Below are positions 48,731 through 60,000 of a stretch of 64,000 bases of DNA, in pieces. The notes beneath the pieces were generated by a model, which was given only the letters and a program-made list of their open reading frames with translations, did not search any database and was not told the origin of the DNA. The translations under genes were made by a program, and so were the position numbers. Source of the stretch: Acidobacteria bacterium Mor1. Lineage in GTDB: Bacteria > Acidobacteriota > Polarisedimenticolia > Polarisedimenticolales > Polarisedimenticolaceae. The stretch is from NCBI GenBank assembly GCA_001664505.1, contig CP011806.1, positions 389,067 through 453,066 on the forward strand, in the 5' to 3' direction. Position 1 is the stretch's first letter; every line of letters starts with the position of its first letter.

Positions 48731-48755
48731 CTTGGGGCCGATTGCCGGATATTCT
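48727..48755 (+). promoter_or_regulatory. Promoter of the anti-sigma kinase/STAS pair
   Basis: TTGACT (48727-48732), a 17-base spacer and TATTCT (48750-48755), overlapping the stop codon of the polyferredoxin gene. The leader to ATG 48813 is about 50 bases. Confidence 0.65.
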
Positions 48756-48812
48756 CGGCCCTTTGGAGCAGGGCGTTCCGCCCCAACCGGTCCGATAGAG
48801 AGTCGGAGAGCG

Positions 48813-49262
48813 ATGGCCGCGAGCAAGACCACGTCGGTGCGCATGGTGATTCCCAGCGAGATCCGCCTGATCGATCTCGTCCATGGCGCGACGGAACAGA
48901 TGGCCCAGCTCGCCGGCATCTCCGAGGATGAGTCGCTCAATGTCGGAATGGCCGTCCGCGAGGCGGTGATCAACGCGATCAAGCACGGCAACGGAATGGA
49001 TCCGGCCCTCGAGGTCGACATCGAGTTGCGGGCCAACGGCAGCGGCATGAGCGCGATCATCTGCGACAACGGCGAGGGCTTCGATCCCGACGCCACCGCC
49101 GACCCGACCGATCCGGAGAACCTGCTGGCCACCTCGGGGCGCGGGCTCCTGATGATCCGGGCGTTTGTTGACGAAGTGAAATTCACCCGGCGCGATAGCC
49201 GTGGGATGCGGGTCGTTCTGACCAAACACGCTCCGGTCGAAGCACCGGACCAAGACCAGTAG
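48813..49262 (+). CDS. RsbW/SpoIIAB-like anti-sigma serine kinase
   Basis: Protein of 149 residues of the GHKL ATPase fold. N box AVREAVINAIKHGNG (about 49-63), G1 box CDNGEGFDP, G2 box SGRGLLMIRAFVDEV. Such kinases phosphorylate a STAS antagonist and hold a sigma factor or other output protein. Start ATG 48813 with GGAGAG upstream; the frame is open earlier inside the previous gene. The STAS gene follows 20 bases later. No sigma factor or PP2C phosphatase is adjacent. Confidence 0.88.
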   Translation: MAASKTTSVRMVIPSEIRLIDLVHGATEQMAQLAGISEDESLNVGMAVREAVINAIKHGNGMDPALEVDIELRANGSGMSAIICDNGEGFDPDATADPTDPENLLATSGRGLLMIRAFVDEVKFTRRDSRGMRVVLTKHAPVEAPDQDQ

Positions 49263-49282
49263 AAGCAGCGGAGGAACGAAAG

Positions 49283-49624
49283 ATGAAAACGGCTGTCCGT
49301 CAGATCGGTCACGTTACGGTGATGGACGTCTCGGGCAAGATCACCATCGGTGAAGGGGACGTGGTCCTGCGCAACAAGTTCATCGAGCTGCTCGAGACCG
49401 GCAACAAGCACGTCCTGCTGAACCTCGAGAAGGTTTCGTACATGGACTCGGCCGGTATCGGTGAGCTGGTGGCTTGCTACAAGCGGGCCAAGGACAAGGA
49501 CGGTACCGTCAAGCTGCTCAACCCGTCGGGCAAGGTCTACGACCTGCTGCAGCTGACCAAGCTGGAAGACGTTTTCGAGACCTACGAGGACGAGAAGGAA
49601 GCTCTGGTCTCCTTCGACAAGTAG
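49283..49624 (+). CDS. STAS-domain anti-sigma factor antagonist
   Basis: Protein of 113 residues, SpoIIAA/RsbV type. The phosphorylated Ser is S56 in YMDSAGIGELVACYKRA. It presumably binds the kinase encoded just upstream in its unphosphorylated form. GGAGGAACG precedes the ATG. A strong terminator follows. Confidence 0.92.
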   Translation: MKTAVRQIGHVTVMDVSGKITIGEGDVVLRNKFIELLETGNKHVLLNLEKVSYMDSAGIGELVACYKRAKDKDGTVKLLNPSGKVYDLLQLTKLEDVFETYEDEKEALVSFDK

Positions 49625-49647
49625 CCGTACACCGTCAAGACCATGCC

Positions 49648-49690
49648 GCGCCGCCGCGCCCGTTCACCGGGTCGGCGGCGCTTTCGTTTT
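49648..49690 (+). terminator. Intrinsic terminator after the STAS gene
   Basis: GCGCCGCCG (49648-49656) pairs with CGGCGGCGC (49673-49681), with an inner CCC/GGG extension and loop GTTCACC, followed by TTTCGTTTT (49682-49690). It ends the kinase/STAS unit before the convergent mutS gene. Confidence 0.85.
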
Positions 49691-49720
49691 GTGAGGTTCC
49701 TGCCGCGGTTTCCCGTGGAC

Positions 49721-52402
<2,682 letters not shown>

Positions 52403-52411
52403 GGGCGCCGG

Positions 52412-52420
52412 AGTATAGCA
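52412..52420 (-). promoter_or_regulatory. Extended -10 promoter of mutS
   Basis: Minus strand TGCTATACT, ending 9 bases before the mutS ATG; the leader would be only about 2-3 bases. No -35 of quality is seen, as expected for an extended -10. The same nonamer is found at 27948-27956. Confidence 0.55.
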
Positions 52421-52429
52421 CCGGGCAAA

Positions 52430-52455
52430 GCACCGGGGCGGGGCCGCCCCGGTGC
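52430..52455 (-). terminator. Hairpin between the TPR gene and mutS
   Basis: A perfect inverted repeat, GCACCGGGGCGG and its complement, around a central GG. On the minus strand it is 8 bases past the TPR-gene stop and is followed only by TTT, so termination may be partial or Rho-aided. It separates the TPR pair from the mutS promoter. Confidence 0.55.
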
Positions 52456-52462
52456 CGCGGGA

Positions 52463-53680
52463 TCAGCCTTTCAGCTTCTTGAGCATCTCCTGGTTCTCGG
52501 CGGAAAACTGGCCGTTGGGGTCGAGTTCCAGGGACTTGCGCAGGGCCGCCTCGGCCTGCTGCTTCTGAGCGTCGCCGGGGGTTCCGGCCAGCTTGCTCCG
52601 GGCGATCAGCGCGTAGGCCATCGCCGACTGGGAGCGTTTCTCGGCGCTTGCCAGCACCTCCTGGCAGACCCGCTCGACGTCGCCGTAGCTCTTCTCGTTG
52701 TAGTAGTCGATGCCCAGGTTGAGCAGCAGCCCGATACCCTCGTCGCCGAGTTCGATCGCCTCGGCCAGGGCGTCCTCGGCGGCGCTCAGGTTCTTGCGGT
52801 TCCGTTCGATGCGCGCCCGTTCGATCCAGGCCACGTCGTTGGCGTCGTCGATCTCCGTCGCCTTGCTGAACGCATCGAAGGCGGGATCTTCCTGACCGCT
52901 GTCCCGGTAGGCGTGCCCGAGGGCGGTCCACGCTCCGGCCTTCAGGGACTGGTTACTACCCTCGTCGATCTCCCGGCGCAGCCACTCGACGGCGCCGTCG
53001 AACTTGCCGGCGCCGAGGAGGGCCTGGCCCATCAACAGCGCCGCGCCGTTCATGCCCGGCTCCAGTTCGAGGGCGCGGCCGATCGAGTCTCCGGCCTTGT
53101 CGATTTCTCCGCCGCTGGCGAGGCAGAAGCCCTGCAGGTAATGCACCCGCGCCGCTTCGGGCACCGCCTCGAGGTAGGCCGCGGTCTTGGGAAGGGCCGC
53201 AGCGCAGTCACCCTTCTGCACGAGGGAGGTGATCTCCTCGACGCTGGTCGACACCTTGGACATCAGTTTGGCCCGTTCGGCGTCGTCGAGGACGACGTTG
53301 TACACGACGTCGTGCCCCGAGGCGATCTCGAGCTCCGGAGGAGCCTCGGGGTCGATTCGAAGATCCAGGTTCCAGCCCTCTTGACCGGAACGGGTCGTCG
53401 CGGTGCCCTGCACCTCGACCATGGCGAGACCTTCGGCCTCGACGAAGACCCGGTACTTGGCCGGGGGAACGAACGAGAAGCGATAGACGCCGTCGCTACC
53501 GCAGGTCACCGAGTTGGCCCGGCCGCGGGAATCCGAAGGGGCGAGCCGCACCTTGGCGCCGGCCACGGGATTCCCCGTGGCGTCGATCACCTGGCCGGCC
53601 ATCTTGGCCTGGCCGAAGGCGGAACTGAGGCTGAGAGCCAGGACACAGACGGCGACGGGCAGAATTCGTAGCATCTTCAC
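52463..53680 (-). CDS. Exported TPR protein with carboxypeptidase-regulatory-like domain
   Basis: Protein of 405 residues. Signal peptide MLRILPVAVCVLALSLSSAF, cleavage near FGQA. Residues 28-115 form a CarboxypepD_reg-like beta domain (GQVIDATGNPVAGAKVRLAP, then VPPAKYRVFVEAEG). TPR-like repeats fill the rest (e.g. RVHYLQGFCLASGGEIDKAG). Likely a periplasmic scaffold; partner unknown. Start GTG 53680 overlaps the upstream stop as GTGA with AAGGAG 7 bases before; ATG 53674 is an alternative. Confidence 0.8.
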   Translation of the reverse strand: MKMLRILPVAVCVLALSLSSAFGQAKMAGQVIDATGNPVAGAKVRLAPSDSRGRANSVTCGSDGVYRFSFVPPAKYRVFVEAEGLAMVEVQGTATTRSGQEGWNLDLRIDPEAPPELEIASGHDVVYNVVLDDAERAKLMSKVSTSVEEITSLVQKGDCAAALPKTAAYLEAVPEAARVHYLQGFCLASGGEIDKAGDSIGRALELEPGMNGAALLMGQALLGAGKFDGAVEWLRREIDEGSNQSLKAGAWTALGHAYRDSGQEDPAFDAFSKATEIDDANDVAWIERARIERNRKNLSAAEDALAEAIELGDEGIGLLLNLGIDYYNEKSYGDVERVCQEVLASAEKRSQSAMAYALIARSKLAGTPGDAQKQQAEAALRKSLELDPNGQFSAENQEMLKKLKG

Positions 53681-54852
53681 TCGTCGGCTCCTTGTTGCTT
53701 GGGCTTCATCGGGCGGGTCGCATTCTTCCTCGGAACCGGGATCTTCCAGGGGCCGCTGCGGAAGATCAACGGGGCGTAGCCGCCCTGAAAGGACGTGGCA
53801 CGAATGGGGAAGTTGCGGGCGACGTATTCGAGGGCGGCCTTGACGAAGACCCGGCGCGCCCCGTCGATCTTGTCCTGGGCCGCGGCGGCGTCGGTGAGTT
53901 CACCGGACTTGAATGCGGCCTGGGTCGACTGGACGACCTCGGCTTGATCCTTCATCAGGTCTTCCAGGTCGGTCTGGGAGAGAGAGCCCCAGGAGCGATC
54001 CTCCGGAGCCCGGTCGGCAAGTTCGGTTTCGAGGGCCATCCGCGCCAGGTTCGAGCTGTAGCGCGCGGTGTTTGCCTCCTCGGAGCTGGGGTTCAGCGCC
54101 GCGGATTGATCCCAGGTCTTCTGGGAGGACGCCATGTCGCCGAGCCGGTAGTGGGCCACGCCCAGCCGGTTGAGATCCCGTTGAGAGGCGATGCCGGCGT
54201 CATGCAGCGCGGTGTATTCGGCGGCGGCGCCCTTGTAGTCCGCCTTGCTGAAGGCGGCGCTTCCAAGGTAGCGGCGGGCCCAGGCGACGTAGGCGCGCTG
54301 CTCGGCTTCCTTGCCCGCGAACAGTTCGAGGGCCTTGCGGTACCACTGGCTGGCCTTGGCCTCCTCGGACTGGTCGGCGTAGAGCTTGGCCAGGCGGAAG
54401 GTGTCGAGGCCGGTCGCTGGTTTCGGAATCGACCCCTGCTCGACCTTGCCGGTCAGTTCGACGGCGACCCGCCGGGCCTGACCCGACTGCCGCGCGTTGC
54501 TGTAGGCGTTGGCCAGGTAGAACGGCGTCTCGTAGTCGGTCGCCGTCAGCAGTTCATCTTCGAGCACCTCGATGGCGCGGATCAGGGTGTGCCGGGCGCC
54601 GTCCTGGTCACCGGTGCGGGACTTGCTGAAGTACAGCCGGTAGAGCAGGGGACCGGTAGCCAGTCCGTCGGTATCGATGGCCTCGAGCATCTGCCGGGCC
54701 GCCGGGTAGTTGCCGGCGTCGTACTGCTCGAGAGCGTCCAGGATCCGCGGGTCGCTGACCCCCTGGGCCAGGCCGGGGGTGGCCAGGCAGGCCAGGAGCG
54801 CCAGGACCAGGCCGAGGCGCGCGGACGGAGCGAGGGAAAGGAATTTCCACAT
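53677..54852 (-). CDS. Exported TPR protein, unknown function
   Basis: Protein of 391 residues from ATG 54852 (MWKFLSLAPSARLGLVLALL). Signal peptide ends near GLAQG (about residue 30). Helical TPR-like repeats follow (e.g. SQWYRKALELFAGKEAEQRA). The C-terminal 60 residues are not TPR and include AALEYVARNFPIRATSFQGG, then a basic tail. Translationally coupled to the next TPR gene by GTGA, so the two proteins probably act together. Confidence 0.75.
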   Translation of the reverse strand: MWKFLSLAPSARLGLVLALLACLATPGLAQGVSDPRILDALEQYDAGNYPAARQMLEAIDTDGLATGPLLYRLYFSKSRTGDQDGARHTLIRAIEVLEDELLTATDYETPFYLANAYSNARQSGQARRVAVELTGKVEQGSIPKPATGLDTFRLAKLYADQSEEAKASQWYRKALELFAGKEAEQRAYVAWARRYLGSAAFSKADYKGAAAEYTALHDAGIASQRDLNRLGVAHYRLGDMASSQKTWDQSAALNPSSEEANTARYSSNLARMALETELADRAPEDRSWGSLSQTDLEDLMKDQAEVVQSTQAAFKSGELTDAAAAQDKIDGARRVFVKAALEYVARNFPIRATSFQGGYAPLIFRSGPWKIPVPRKNATRPMKPKQQGADE

Positions 54853-54979
54853 GGCGAAGGTTCCTGCGTCGGTTGGGGCGAGTGGATGACTAGAAACGGA
54901 CCTCACAAAGCTACCAGCCTCCCGCTGCGGGGCGCAACCACTGTGGGGGCAAGCGGATGCGCCGGGGCGCCGTTCAGGT

Positions 54980-54985
54980 TAGGCT
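54980..54985 (+). promoter_or_regulatory. Possible -10 box of lolA
   Basis: TAGGCT ends 6 bases before ATG 54992, which would give a leaderless mRNA; there is no clear ribosome site. The -35 region is weak, so this rests mostly on position and similarity to other start regions in the window. Confidence 0.3.
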
Positions 54986-54991
54986 CTTGCC

Positions 54992-55621
54992 ATGAGCATT
55001 CTACGCGCACTGGCCGTGCTGTTGGTGGCCCTGGCCGGGCCCTCGATCCTGGCCGAAACCGGCGACCGGGAGCTTCGCGGGCTGCAGTCCTGGCTCGACG
55101 GGACCGAACGCCTCGAAGCCCGGTTCGAGCAGGAGCTTCAATCCGGAGCGCTGGGCACCGGATTGACCGAGAGCGGTTCCCTGATCCTGGCCCGCCCCGG
55201 CCGCATGCGCTGGGACTATCTGGACCCGGAGTTCAAGGTCGCTCTGTTCGAGGGCAACCGGATGGAGCTCTACCTGGAAGAAGAGGCCCAGCTGATTCGG
55301 ACCCCGATTCCCGAGGACGGCGACCTGCTGCCATCGCTGCTGGCTGGCCGGGGCCGTCTTGCCGACCTGTTCCGCTGCGAGGGGGTCGAGCGGGCGGGAG
55401 ACTCGGTTGTCCTGAAGCTGATCCCACGCCGGGAAAGTGAGACCCTTGAAGAACTTACCGTCTCGGTCCGCCGCCGGGATTCCTCGATCCAGGCGGTCGA
55501 GGTCCGGGATGCGGCCGGGAACCTGACCGCTTACCGCTTCCTGGATTTGCGCCGCAACGGGACCCTGCCCGACGACGCATTCGCCTTCACGCCGCCCCCC
55601 GGAACCGAGATTCTGGAGTAG
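54992..55621 (+). CDS. lolA: Outer-membrane lipoprotein carrier protein LolA
   Basis: Protein of 209 residues with signal peptide (ILRALAVLLVALAGPSILA). LARPGRMRWDYLDPE and FEGNRMELYLEEEAQL are typical LolA blocks; the protein carries lipoproteins across the periplasm from LolCDE to LolB. A Lol pathway fits the lipoproteins predicted in this window. It is followed by the polyprenyl synthase gene after 160 bases. Confidence 0.88.
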   Translation: MSILRALAVLLVALAGPSILAETGDRELRGLQSWLDGTERLEARFEQELQSGALGTGLTESGSLILARPGRMRWDYLDPEFKVALFEGNRMELYLEEEAQLIRTPIPEDGDLLPSLLAGRGRLADLFRCEGVERAGDSVVLKLIPRRESETLEELTVSVRRRDSSIQAVEVRDAAGNLTAYRFLDLRRNGTLPDDAFAFTPPPGTEILE

Positions 55622-55783
55622 CGCCGAGGTCGCTGAAAACCTCATTTGCCGGGCTCAAACCGGTTTGTTAAGATCCTGATCCTGCTTCGTTTACAGGGAT
55701 CTTGCCTGGTTTCGGGCCGCCCGTTTCCACGCGACGACGAATGGTTTCGGGCCGCCGGGCGCGCACCATCGCGAAGGGATTCG

Positions 55784-56812
55784 TTGAGCACTTACAGCAG
55801 CACGGGTCGCGCCGATCGCCTGGTGCAGGCGAGCGGAATCGGGCCGGCCGATATCTTCGCCCTGATCTCCGACCGGCTCGCCCGGTGCGAGGTGCTGTTC
55901 CGCGAGAGCCTCGAGTCGCCGGTGGCCATCGTCGACGAGATCGGCACCTTCGTCGGGGAGACCGGCGGCAAGCGCGTCCGTCCCACGCTGCATCTGTTGT
56001 GCGCGAAGCTTTGCGACTACCGCGGCCCCCACGACATCGTGCTGGGCACGGTGCTCGAGTTCATTCACTCGGCCACGCTGATTCACGACGACATCATCGA
56101 CGGCGCGAGCACTCGGCGCGGCCGCCCCTCGGTCAACGAGAACTGGGGTTCCAGCATCACCGTGCTGTTCGGGGACTACCTGTTCGCCAAGGCGATGCAG
56201 ATGGCTCTGCGCGCCGGAAGCTTGGCGGTGATGGACACCCTGGCCCAGGTCACCCTGCGCATGGTCGAAGGGGAGATGATCCAGACCCGCTACGAGGGGC
56301 GCACCGATCTCTCCGAGCAGGAATACGTCGATCTGGTCGAGCGCAAGACCGCGGCGCTGTTCTCGGCTTGCGGTGAGCTCGCCGGCATCCTCGCCGGCGT
56401 CGACGAATCCAAGATGCGGGCGCTGTCCGCCTACGGGCGCAACCTGGGGATGGCCTTCCAGGTCATCGACGACCTGCTCGACTTCACCGGAGACGCCAAG
56501 CGCCTGGGCAAGCCGGCGGCCGCCGACCTGCGTGAGGGCAAGGCGACCCTTCCGGTGATCGACCTGCTGCAGACCGGTTCCTCCGAGGCCCGCACCCTGG
56601 CCCGGGCGATCGTCGACCAGGAAGGGGATGTGGACGATTCGGTCCGCCGCCTGACCGCGATGATGGCTGAAAACGGCTCCCTGCAGCGTGCCCAGGAGCG
56701 TGCCGAGCAGTACGCTGCCAATGCGGCGCTGGAGCTGGTCAACTTCCCGGACAATCCCGCTCGCCGGGCGCTCCAGAGCCTCCCCGACCTGTTGCTTTCC
56801 CGGGACCGCTAG
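55784..56812 (+). CDS. ispB: Trans-polyprenyl diphosphate synthase (long-chain, IspB-like)
   Basis: Protein of 342 residues. First Asp-rich motif LIHDDIIDGASTRRGRPSVN and second VIDDLLDFTGD bind Mg-diphosphate; the enzyme extends farnesyl diphosphate with IPP units, probably for quinone side chains. Start TTG 55784 has GAAGGGA 4 bases upstream; the frame is open earlier without similarity. Residues upstream of the first motif suggest a long product, but chain length cannot be fixed. Confidence 0.9.
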   Translation: MSTYSSTGRADRLVQASGIGPADIFALISDRLARCEVLFRESLESPVAIVDEIGTFVGETGGKRVRPTLHLLCAKLCDYRGPHDIVLGTVLEFIHSATLIHDDIIDGASTRRGRPSVNENWGSSITVLFGDYLFAKAMQMALRAGSLAVMDTLAQVTLRMVEGEMIQTRYEGRTDLSEQEYVDLVERKTAALFSACGELAGILAGVDESKMRALSAYGRNLGMAFQVIDDLLDFTGDAKRLGKPAAADLREGKATLPVIDLLQTGSSEARTLARAIVDQEGDVDDSVRRLTAMMAENGSLQRAQERAEQYAANAALELVNFPDNPARRALQSLPDLLLSRDR

Positions 56813-56837
56813 AGCGGCGCCGAAGCCCCCTTTTCCG

Positions 56838-56843
56838 TACAAT
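56838..56843 (+). promoter_or_regulatory. Candidate -10 box of the structured RNA
   Basis: TACAAT, 26 bases past the polyprenyl-synthase stop. It matches 5 of 6 consensus bases; no -35 of note. Transcription would start about 56850, just before the row of hairpins. Confidence 0.35.
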
Positions 56844-56849
56844 CGAGCG

Positions 56850-56956
56850 ACGAAGTGCCTCGCCGGAGAGGCATGCTTCCGTTGCCCGTTGGCAAGCCAC
56901 CCCACGATCGTGGGTCTCGAGGGGGCAATGCCCCATCATGTTGGGGTTTTGCTTGT
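56850..56956 (+). ncRNA. Candidate structured RNA upstream of smc
   Basis: Five hairpins in about 90 bases: TGCCTC/GAGGCA (56856-56873), TTGCC/GGCAA (56882-56895), the palindrome CCCACGATCGTGGG (56901-56914), GGGGC/GCCCC (56922-56934) and CCCCA/TGGGG (56931-56946) followed by TTTT. The last two share CCCC 56931-56934 and so exclude each other, like an antiterminator and a terminator. It could be a small RNA or a cis-acting leader. I match it to no riboswitch class I know. Confidence 0.4.
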
Positions 56957-56982
56957 TCATTGCGCCTGCCGGGTGATATAGT
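56953..56982 (+). promoter_or_regulatory. Candidate smc promoter
   Basis: TTGTTC (56953-56958), 18-base spacer, TATAGT (56977-56982), some 50 bases before ATG 57034. GCGCCTGC (56962-56969) and GCAGGCAC (56992-56999) form an inverted repeat around the -10 with one mismatch, a possible operator. Confidence 0.45.
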
Positions 56983-57033
56983 CCGCGGCACGCAGGCACC
57001 GGGTTTCGGGAAAAGCAGGGAGGTTTTGCGCCG

Positions 57034-60000
57034 ATGCTCCGTCTCGAGAGAATGGACATCAGTGGCTTCAAGTCGTTTGGAGACCGCACCAAGGTGGTGT
57101 TCCCCGACGGGATCACCGCGGTCGTCGGGCCCAACGGCTGCGGCAAGTCGAACATCGGGGACGCCCTGAACTGGGTCCTGGGCGAACAGAGCGCGAAGAT
57201 GCTCCGCGGGCAGAATATGTCCGACATCATCTTCGCCGGCACCCAGGGCCGGAAGGCTCTCGGCATGGCCGAGGTCTCGCTGCATCTGAAGGGGCTCAAC
57301 GGCGACAGCGACAAGGGGGCGGTGATCACCCGCCGGGTGTTCCGCGACGGCGACAGCGAGTACCTGCTCAACGACAAGAAATGCCGGCTGAAGGACATTC
57401 AGCAGGTGCTGCGGGATGCGCGGGTCGGCGCCAAGACCTACGCCACCATCGAACAGGGGCGGATCGACCAGATCCTGAACGCCAAGCCCAAGGACCGCCG
57501 CCAGTTGATCGAAGACGCGGCGGGCATCGCAGGCTTCAAACACAAGCGCCGGCTGGCCGAGCTGAAGCTCGAGGCGACCAACGCGAACCTGCTGCGGGTC
57601 AACGACATCATTCGCGAGGTTCAGCGCCAGATCAATTCGCTCAAGCGCCAGGCGGCCAAGGCCCGCCGCTACCAGCGCATGCGGGAAGAGCTGCGGGGCA
57701 AGCAGCGCGCCCGTTTCGGCATTCGCGCCCAGGGGCTCGACGGAGAGCTGCGCCGCCTCCGTCAGATCGAGAGCGAGGCCAAGGCGGCGGAGGCCGAGCT
57801 GGCTACGCGTCTCGCGTCTCACGAGGCGGCGGTGGTCGCCGATCGCTCGGCTCTCGACGACGCCGATCGTTCCTTCCGCGAACTGACCCAGAAGCTGCAC
57901 CAACTCGAGATCGCCATCGATCGCGAAGAGTCGGAGATCCGCCGTTGCAAGGAACGGATCGCCGAGGCCGACGAGGCGTCCGCCCGTCACGACCAGCAGG
58001 CTGAGGAACTGGCCGAGCGGCGGGGTTCGCTGGCCGAGCAGGTCAAGTCCCAGCACGAGGCGTTGGCCCGGGACGAGGAAGAGATGTCCGGAGGCGAGGC
58101 GCGGCTCGAGTCGCGGCACACCGAGGCGGCCGCCGTCGAGGAGCGGCTCAAGCAGGCTCGCGACCGGGTCGAGGCGTTGCGTAAGGAGTTGTTCACGGCG
58201 ACCCAGCATGCCGCCGAGGAGCGCAACAAACGCCGGGGTCTTCAGGAGGCCGCCGAGCGCAACCGGGCTCAGCATCAGCGAATCGTCGAGGAGCGCTCGG
58301 GCGCCCAGGACGAGAGCCAACGGCTCAACGCCGAGAGCACGCGGCTCGAAGAAGAGGCCTCCCGCTTCGCCCGTGACGTGGAACAGCTCGACCAGCTGTG
58401 CAGCGAATCGGAGCAGGGTCTGGCCGGAGCGCGTCAGCGTCAGGGAGAGCGGGTGGAGTCGCTGTCCGCCAGCCGCGAGCAAGAGAAATCCGCCGCGGCG
58501 CGCTTGCGCACTCTCGAAGACGTTTCCACCCGCTTTGCCGGAGAGTCCGACGGCGTGCGTGCGCTGCTCTCCAGAGGCGCCGAACAGGGTATTCGCACCC
58601 GCGGCGTCCTGGCCGATTTCGTCGAGGCTTCCGAGGAAATCGAAGGCGCGGCCGAGGCCTATCTGCAGCGCCTGTTGCCGGCGGTGGTGCTCGAGGATGA
58701 CGCCGACGCCGGGCGGGCGTTGGACCTGCTGCGCACCGAAGGGGCGGGGCGCACGTCGCTGCTCTGCGCCAGCCAACCGGCCGGTTGTGTTGCCGTCGGT
58801 TCGGCGGCCAACGGCAGCCTCGATCACGAACACGCGCTGCTCTCGGACAGCCGGGTTCTCGGCCGGCTGCGGGACCGGCTGACCTTCAAGAGCCAGGCCA
58901 ACGGGTTGGTGATGGACCGCATCGGCGACGCGGTGTTGGTCGACGATCTACCGGCGGCCCTGGAGCTTCATCGCAACTATCCGAAGGTCGATTTCATCAC
59001 CCGCGGTGGCGAGGTGCTCTACGCCTCGGGGCTGATCTCCGCCGGGGGCAAGCAGAACGGCGACAAGGGCCTCCTGGCCCACAAGCGCCGGACCAACGAA
59101 GCCCGTGAAGAGTTCGAAAGTGCCGCGGCCCGGGCGGTGACCCTGGCCGAGCAGGTGCGTCAGGGCCGGGACGACGTCGAACGCCTGGAGGTCGAGTTGA
59201 ACGGCCGCCGGGCCGCGCTGGAAGAAGCCCGCCGGCGCAGCGTGGAGGTCGGGCTGCGCGCCGAGCGCTCGACCGAAGACCGGGATCGCTCCATGCGGCG
59301 CTCCGAGGTCCTGGCCCAGGAACAGGAAACCCTGGAGAAGGAATCGGTGCGGCTCGAGCAGGAACTCAGCGCCTGCGAGCGGGAGGTCGCCCAGTCCGAA
59401 ACCCGCCACCAGGAACTGGAGGCGACCCTGCGCGACGCCGTCGCCGAGCACGACCGCACCGATCAGGAGTTGCGGGGTGTGCGGGAACAGGCCGCCGCCG
59501 CCATGGCCGAACTGGCTGCGGTGCGTCAGCGGTTGCAGGGCACCCGCCGGGAGACCGAGCGTCTGGACGAACTGCTGGCCGAACTCGACGGACGGATCGA
59601 AGGTGCGCGGAACGAGGCCGAGTCGGCCCGGGGGCGCGGCCGGGAGTCCCGGGAGCTTCAGCAGCAGAACGAGGCCAATCACGTCCGGCACCTCGAAGAA
59701 CGGGAACGCTCTCACAAGGAGTCGCTGGAACTTCAGCGGGTCATCGAGGAGCGGCGCCGGGATCTCGAGGAGAAGGAAAAGGGACTGGGCAACGTGAAGG
59801 GCGAACTGGAGAAGCAGCGCGCCACCGCCCGGGATGCCGAGATGGAGCGGGCCACCCTCGAGGCCGATCGTCGTCACCTGGACGATCTGTGCCGCGAGGA
59901 ACTGGGGATGAGCGCCGGTGAGGCGGTGCACGCCCTGGCCGCCGAGTTGCGGGCCGCCGATGAGGAAGAGGGGGGAGCCGCCCCTCGCGAAATCTCCGAC

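Noticed and set aside
48546-48812. Upstream extension of the RsbW-like kinase frame into the polyferredoxin gene.
   Set aside because: The extension is out of frame with the TPR coding sequence and lies before the kinase promoter; ATG 48813 has a ribosome site and gives the family N terminus.
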